Shown here one piece after another: positions 6,485 through 10,508 of a stretch of DNA of 10,508 nt; within the stretch, counting starts at the first letter, position 1, and every line of letters begins with the position of its first letter. A program made the translations under genes and the position numbers. Where the stretch lies: assembly GCA_008501545.1 (NCBI GenBank), contig QQUM01000741.1, positions 1-10,508 of the forward strand, written 5' to 3'. The DNA is from Calditrichota bacterium (GTDB lineage: Bacteria; Zhuqueibacterota; Zhuqueibacteria; Zhuqueibacterales; Geothermadaptataceae). The notes beneath the pieces were generated by a model. The model saw only the letters and a list, made by a program, of their open reading frames with translations. It did not search any database and was not told the DNA's origin.

Positions 6485-7618
6485 ATGGAAACGAAAAGCA
6501 AAAAACAGCGGATCCTTCCTGCTGGGGAATTTAATGTATTTCTACGAGTTCTTCAGGATGCAGGATACGAAACTATCGGGCCGACTGTGCAGGATCGTAC
6601 CATTGTTTATGATACCATAGTCTCCTCTTCCGATTTGCCTGCTGGCTGGACAGATGAACAGGCTGCCGGATCGTATGAAATTCGCAAAACGGGAAAATCC
6701 CTTTTGTTTGATTTTAATGTTGGTCCACATGCCTGGAAGAAATATTTACACCGGGCTGACCTTCTATTGTGGCGTGCAAAGACCAATGGCAGTGGCTTTA
6801 GTATCCAGGAAGAAGATGATTCGCCTTCGAAAAAAGCGTTTATCGGTGTACGCGCATGTGAAGTTGCCGCGATCCAAAAACAGGATAAAATTTTTCTCAA
6901 AAGCCAGTTTACTGATTCAGCCTATCAAAAGAGGCGGGCAAACACCTTAATCGTCGCCGTGAATTGTACAAAGGCTGGTGGTAATTGCTTTTGTGCTTCA
7001 ATGAATACCGGACCGTCCGTCTTGTCCGGATTTGATTTTGCTTTGACTGAAATTTTAGATGATAAACGCCATTTTTTTGTTGTTGAGCATGGAAGCAAGC
7101 TGGCGGAAGAGTTGCTGAACAAAATGCCAAAACTGGAAGAAGCCAGTGCAAAAGAATGCGCTCTTGTCCGCGAAAAGATGAACGAAGTCAGCGAAAATAT
7201 GGGGAAGGAAGTTGATACAAAGGATATCAAGCAGCTCTTTTATGACCATTACGACGACCACATCTGGGATGAGATTGCAACTCGTTGTATGAACTGTGCG
7301 AATTGCACTATGGTGTGTCCGACCTGCTTCTGTACAACCATGGAAGACGTCACCAATCTAACCGGGACTGAAGCTGAAAGATGGCGGCGCTGGGATTCCT
7401 GCTTTACTATGGATTTTTCCTATATCCACGGTGGGAGTGTGCGCCCTTCGGATTCCACTCGTTACCGCCATTGGATTACTCATAAATTCGCAGCCTGGCA
7501 CGACCAGTTCGAAGAATCGGGATGTGTTGGTTGTGGCCGTTGTATCACCTGGTGCCCTGTTGGTATTGATGTTACCAAGGAAATTAAAAATTTACGTAAA
7601 TCCAAAGCAACCGTATAA
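6485..7618 (+). CDS. hyhB: Group 3b [NiFe]-hydrogenase beta subunit, 4Fe-4S electron-transfer protein
   Basis: This cytosolic subunit passes electrons between the flavin subunit and the hydrogenase module. It is related to the sulfhydrogenase beta subunit and to anaerobic sulfite reductase subunit A. The 377 residues include GVRACE (121-126), a cysteine group at 161, 168 and 170 (NCTKAGGNCFC), and two ferredoxin-type motifs: Cys268, 271, 274 and 278 followed by PTCFC, and Cys347, 350, 353 and 357 in GCVGCGRCITWCP. The start is the ATG at 6485 with AAAGGAAG just upstream; a TTG at 6464 without such a site would add seven residues. As first gene of the operon it precedes the cyclic-nucleotide-fold gene by 21 bases. 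The gene symbol follows the archaeal hyhBGSL scheme; hydB or shyB are also used. Confidence 0.93.
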   Translation: METKSKKQRILPAGEFNVFLRVLQDAGYETIGPTVQDRTIVYDTIVSSSDLPAGWTDEQAAGSYEIRKTGKSLLFDFNVGPHAWKKYLHRADLLLWRAKTNGSGFSIQEEDDSPSKKAFIGVRACEVAAIQKQDKIFLKSQFTDSAYQKRRANTLIVAVNCTKAGGNCFCASMNTGPSVLSGFDFALTEILDDKRHFFVVEHGSKLAEELLNKMPKLEEASAKECALVREKMNEVSENMGKEVDTKDIKQLFYDHYDDHIWDEIATRCMNCANCTMVCPTCFCTTMEDVTNLTGTEAERWRRWDSCFTMDFSYIHGGSVRPSDSTRYRHWITHKFAAWHDQFEESGCVGCGRCITWCPVGIDVTKEIKNLRKSKATV

Positions 7619-7639
7619 GCCTCGAAAGGAGCGTGTCGT

Positions 7640-8101
7640 ATGGATACATTGGAAAGGTTTTTAGCCGATCATAAGTTTTTAGAAGAAATGAAACCGGAGT
7701 TTATTGAACAAATCGTTGGCTGCGCTTCGAATGTTCATTTTTCAAGCGGTGATATTATTTGCAGGGAAGGGCGTGATGCTGATAAATTCTATTTTATCCG
7801 CGATGGCAAAGTGGCGCTTGATATTCACATGCCGCAAAAGGGATCCATTTCCATAATGACCCTGGACAGTGATTCTGTGCTTGGTTGGTCCTGGCTTTTC
7901 CCACCGTACCGTTGGCAGTTTAATGCCCGTGCGAAAACGGAGGTAAGTGCCATCGCGATCGAAGGCGCTTGTTTGCGTGCAAAATGCATCAATGACCATG
8001 AATTTGGCTATGAGATTTTGAAGCGCTTTTCACGGATTCTCGCTGAACGGCTGCAATTGACAAGATTGCAGCTCATGGATGTATATAGCGCAAACGGGTG
8101 A
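7640..8101 (+). CDS. Single-domain cyclic nucleotide-binding-fold protein in the hydrogenase operon
   Basis: The 153-residue protein is one cNMP-binding (Crp-type) beta-roll. It has FSSGDIICREGRDADKFYFIRDGKVAL (34-60), glycines at turn positions, and LGWSWLFPPYRWQFNARAKTEV (81-102) where Crp has its phosphate-binding cassette, then helices ending in RLQLTRLQLMDVY. No helix-turn-helix follows, so it cannot bind DNA as Crp or Fnr does. The usual glutamate of the cassette is replaced within GWSW, and the cassette arginine is only loosely matched by Arg91 or Arg97, so true cyclic nucleotide binding is doubtful. AAAGGAG precedes the ATG. Its place between beta and gamma subunit genes, with spacings of 21 and 11 bases, points to a regulatory or accessory subunit of the hydrogenase. 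Proteins of this type next to group 3b genes are, to my knowledge, recurrent but uncharacterised. Confidence 0.88.
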   Translation: MDTLERFLADHKFLEEMKPEFIEQIVGCASNVHFSSGDIICREGRDADKFYFIRDGKVALDIHMPQKGSISIMTLDSDSVLGWSWLFPPYRWQFNARAKTEVSAIAIEGACLRAKCINDHEFGYEILKRFSRILAERLQLTRLQLMDVYSANG

Positions 8102-8112
8102 AAGGAAATTAA

Positions 8113-8952
8113 ATGAGTAATCACAATGGAAATCCGATGTTGCCGGAATCATTCAGCGTGAAACGGATAAAAAATGAAACAGATGATACGTTTACTGTTG
8201 AGTTACAACCATCAAAGAAGGTACTGGACTTATCCTTTGAAGCCGGGCAGTTCAACATGCTTTACATTTTTGGGGTTGGAGAAATCCCTATTTCAATTTC
8301 TGGCGATCCCTGTTCAACTGACAGCCTTGTGCACACGACACGTGTTGTGGGTACCGTCACTAAAGCAATGCGAAAATTGCATGTTGGGGATCTGATCGGC
8401 GTTCGTGGCCCCTTTGGTAATCCCTGGCCTGTTGAAGAGGCGAAAGGGAAGGATGTTGTCCTTATTGCGGGTGGTATCGGGCTTGCACCAATTCGCCCGG
8501 TTATAAATTATATCATAAGCAATCGCAATAAATTTGAGAATGTCGTCGTGCTTTACGGTACCAGGACGCCCAAGGATATTCTTTATGCAAAGGAAATCAA
8601 ATTCTGGGAAAAGAAGCACCGCATTCAAACATTTGTAACGGTTGACCGTGCAATTGGCGAGTGGGAAGGTAATGTTGGTGTCGTGACCAAACTTGTAGCC
8701 CGTACACCATTTGATCCAAAAAATGCTATCGCCATGGCCTGTGGACCGGAAGTTATGATGCGATTCACAGTGCGTGAACTCCAGAAGCGAGGTATTGCCA
8801 ATTCGAGTATTTATGTTTCAACAGAGCGCAATATGAAATGTGGAATTGGGCACTGCGGGCATTGCCAGTTCGGGGCTGAGTTCGTTTGCAAAGACGGCCC
8901 CGTTTTTCGATATGATAAAATTGCACATCTATTTGACGTCTGGGAGGTTTGA
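8113..8952 (+). CDS. hyhG: Group 3b [NiFe]-hydrogenase gamma subunit, FAD/NAD(P)-binding
   Basis: This is the diaphorase-type subunit that exchanges electrons with NAD(P)H. The 279 residues follow the ferredoxin-NADP reductase/dihydroorotate dehydrogenase electron-transfer family. The FAD-binding barrel (about 10-105) contains GQFNMLY and EIPISIS, the latter in place of the commoner RPFSI. The nucleotide-binding half has [13 protein letters not shown] and ACGPEVMM. A [2Fe-2S] site follows with Cys243, 248, 251 and 259 ([14 protein letters not shown]). AAAGGA lies shortly before the ATG, 11 bases after the preceding gene. The small-subunit gene begins two bases after the stop. NADP is usual for group 3b; cofactor preference cannot be read safely here. 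Confidence 0.94.
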   Translation: MSNHNGNPMLPESFSVKRIKNETDDTFTVELQPSKKVLDLSFEAGQFNMLYIFGVGEIPISISGDPCSTDSLVHTTRVVGTVTKAMRKLHVGDLIGVRGPFGNPWPVEEAKGKDVVLIAGGIGLAPIRPVINYIISNRNKFENVVVLYGTRTPKDILYAKEIKFWEKKHRIQTFVTVDRAIGEWEGNVGVVTKLVARTPFDPKNAIAMACGPEVMMRFTVRELQKRGIANSSIYVSTERNMKCGIGHCGHCQFGAEFVCKDGPVFRYDKIAHLFDVWEV

Positions 8953-8954
8953 TT

Positions 8955-9737
8955 ATGAGTCGTGTTCGAAAACCAAAACTGGCCGTCTGGAAGTTTGCCT
9001 CATGTGATGGCTGCCAATTAAGCCTTCTGGACTGTGAAGATGAACTGCTCACATTTGCTGAAGTTATTCAAATAGCAAATTTCCCGGAAGCCTCAAGAGC
9101 CGTCATTCACGGGAAATATGATATTTCTCTAGTTGAAGGATCGATAACCACATCCCATGACGCGGAACGCATCCATAAAATTAGACGGCAGTCAAAAATA
9201 CTGATAACAATCGGCGCATGTGCAACAAGTGGGGGCATACAAGCACTTCGAAATTTTACTGATGTTTCACGTTATATCGCCATGGTGTATGCAAATCCGG
9301 AATATATTTCCAGTTTGAATAAATCCACACCAATACGGGATCACGTTTACGTAGATTTCGAACTGCACGGTTGTCCAATCAACAAATACCAGCTAATCGA
9401 AGTTTGCAGTGCACTCCTGCATGGGCGTGCACCGGTTACACCATCCCATAGTGTCTGCATGGAATGTAAACGTAAAGGCAATGTTTGTGTAATGGTTGCT
9501 CATGGCACTCCATGTCTCGGGCCTGTCACACATGCTGGCTGTGATGCACTGTGTCCATCTTATAATCGTGGGTGTTTTGGCTGTTACGGGCCAAAAGAGA
9601 CACCACAAACAGCATCCCTGGCAAAAAGATGGAAAGAAATCGGCGCGACAAATAATGATGTTGTGAGAGCCTTCCGGGGATTTTATGCTTACGCTGAACC
9701 ATTCCGAAAAGAAAGTGAAGCTCATGAAGACGAATAA
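8955..9737 (+). CDS. hyhS: Group 3b [NiFe]-hydrogenase small (delta) subunit
   Basis: The small subunit relays electrons to and from the NiFe site through iron-sulfur clusters. In 260 residues it shows the proximal cluster ligands SCDGC (Cys17, Cys20), GACATSGG (Cys89) and HGCP (Cys140). Eight further cysteines (168, 171, 178, 187, 196, 200, 207 and 210) fit two more [4Fe-4S] clusters, as in the three-cluster group 3 type. There is no twin-arginine signal peptide, so the enzyme is cytoplasmic. The ATG at 8955 follows GGAGG by seven bases; a TTG two codons upstream is less likely. The 3' end overlaps the large-subunit gene by 14 bases. Confidence 0.95.
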   Translation: MSRVRKPKLAVWKFASCDGCQLSLLDCEDELLTFAEVIQIANFPEASRAVIHGKYDISLVEGSITTSHDAERIHKIRRQSKILITIGACATSGGIQALRNFTDVSRYIAMVYANPEYISSLNKSTPIRDHVYVDFELHGCPINKYQLIEVCSALLHGRAPVTPSHSVCMECKRKGNVCVMVAHGTPCLGPVTHAGCDALCPSYNRGCFGCYGPKETPQTASLAKRWKEIGATNNDVVRAFRGFYAYAEPFRKESEAHEDE

Positions 9738-10508
9738 AACGATAAAAGTTGATTATCTTGCACGGGTTGAAGGCGAGGGGGGCTTGAAAATCCGGATTAA
9801 AGACGGTGAGGTTAAAGATGTAAAGCTCAACATATTCGAACCGCCGCGTTATTTTGAAGGATTTTTGCGAGGCCGCAAGTATAGCGAAGCGCCTGATATT
9901 ACAGCGCGTATTTGTGGTATTTGTCCGGTGGCTTATCAAATGAGTTCTATTCACGCAATGGAAGCCGTTTTCGGATTAAAAGTGAACGGACCGCTACGGG
10001 AACTTCGGCGTCTGCTCTATTGCGGTGAATGGATTGAAAGCCATGTTTTGCATGCTTATCTGTTGCATGCACCGGACTTTCTTGGTTATCAGGATGCCAT
10101 TCAGCTTGCGGGTGATCATCCGGAAGTTGTGAAGGCAGGATTGAAATTGAAAAAAATCGGTAATGAGATTGTCAACCTGTTAGGCGGTCGTGAAATTCAT
10201 CCCATTAATGCACGTATTGGTGGCTGGTATAAAATACCGTCACGAAAGAAATTTATGGCGCTGCTTGAGCAACTCAAATGGGCCAGAGATACTGCAGTCG
10301 ATGTGGTGAAGTTCACCAGCACATTGAATTTTCCCGATTTCGAACGGGATTATGAATATATTGCACTCAGCCATCCGGATGAGTATGCGTTGAATGAAGG
10401 GCGGCTTGTTTCAACCAAAGGGCTCGATATTGCAGTTGATGAGTATGAAGACCACTTTGAAGAAGTGCATATGAAACATTCGACCTCGTTGCATTCCAAC
10501 CATATTGG
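9724..10508 (+). CDS. hyhL: Group 3b [NiFe]-hydrogenase large (alpha) subunit, 5' part
   Basis: The large subunit holds the NiFe active site that splits or forms H2. About 261 residues are present before the right edge. The start reads [19 protein letters not shown], with the conserved RVEGEG (L1-type region). [10 protein letters not shown] (62-71) is the N-terminal RxCGxCP motif, with Cys64 and Cys67 as metal ligands. The second ligand pair near the C-terminus and the peptide removed on maturation lie outside the window. The ATG at 9724 overlaps the end of hyhS and has only a poor AAG-rich ribosome binding sequence, consistent with translational coupling to the small subunit. The fragment is open throughout with no sign of damage. 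Confidence 0.95.
   Translation, partial: MKTNKTIKVDYLARVEGEGGLKIRIKDGEVKDVKLNIFEPPRYFEGFLRGRKYSEAPDITARICGICPVAYQMSSIHAMEAVFGLKVNGPLRELRRLLYCGEWIESHVLHAYLLHAPDFLGYQDAIQLAGDHPEVVKAGLKLKKIGNEIVNLLGGREIHPINARIGGWYKIPSRKKFMALLEQLKWARDTAVDVVKFTSTLNFPDFERDYEYIALSHPDEYALNEGRLVSTKGLDIAVDEYEDHFEEVHMKHSTSLHSNHI

Noticed and set aside
7640..8101. Calling this gene a Crp/Fnr transcription regulator
   Set aside because: The protein ends after the sensory beta-roll and its helices; there is no helix-turn-helix domain.
9526..9954. Open frame of 142 codons on the minus strand
   Set aside because: It overlaps the cysteine motifs of hyhS and the RxCGxCP region of hyhL on the other strand and has no credible protein features.

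Overview
The window is a bacterial [NiFe]-hydrogenase locus split into two divergent gene blocks around an AT-rich intergenic region of about 580 bases (5904-6484). The structural genes match the group 3b cytosolic bidirectional NAD(P)-linked hydrogenase, also called sulfhydrogenase. Moderate GC, AT-rich spacers, AGGA-type ribosome binding sites and ordinary bacterial families indicate a bacterium. Gene content vaguely recalls Calditrichota/KSB1/Ignavibacteria-like lineages, but nothing here settles the phylum.

Minus strand (5903 down to 1): a complete hyp maturation set in the order hypB, hypF, hypE, a class I SAM-dependent methyltransferase, hypA, hypC, hypD. hypD is cut by the left edge. 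HypF and HypE make the cyanide ligands from carbamoyl phosphate, HypC and HypD assemble Fe(CN)2CO, and HypA and HypB deliver nickel. The methyltransferase is the foreign element: it starts one base after the hypE stop and resembles METTL7-type thiol methyltransferases. A good sigma70-like promoter with a palindrome at its start point precedes hypA. A long inverted repeat lies just upstream of hypE.

Plus strand (6485 to 10508): hyhB (two-cluster ferredoxin-like beta subunit), a small single-domain cyclic-nucleotide-binding-fold protein with no DNA-binding domain, hyhG (FAD/NAD(P) and [2Fe-2S] gamma subunit), hyhS (small subunit with 12 cluster cysteines) and hyhL (large NiFe subunit, cut by the right edge). 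Spacing is 21, 11 and 2 bases, then a 14-base overlap, so this is one operon. Electrons would run NAD(P)H - HyhG - HyhB - HyhS - NiFe site in HyhL, or the reverse. The second half of HyhL, and any maturation endopeptidase, lie outside the window.

The central spacer holds a well-spaced sigma54-type -24/-12 element facing the hydrogenase operon, a cluster of short dyads upstream of it, a consensus TATAAT, and a Shine-Dalgarno sequence with no gene attached. No RNA genes, CRISPR arrays or insertion sequences were recognised.
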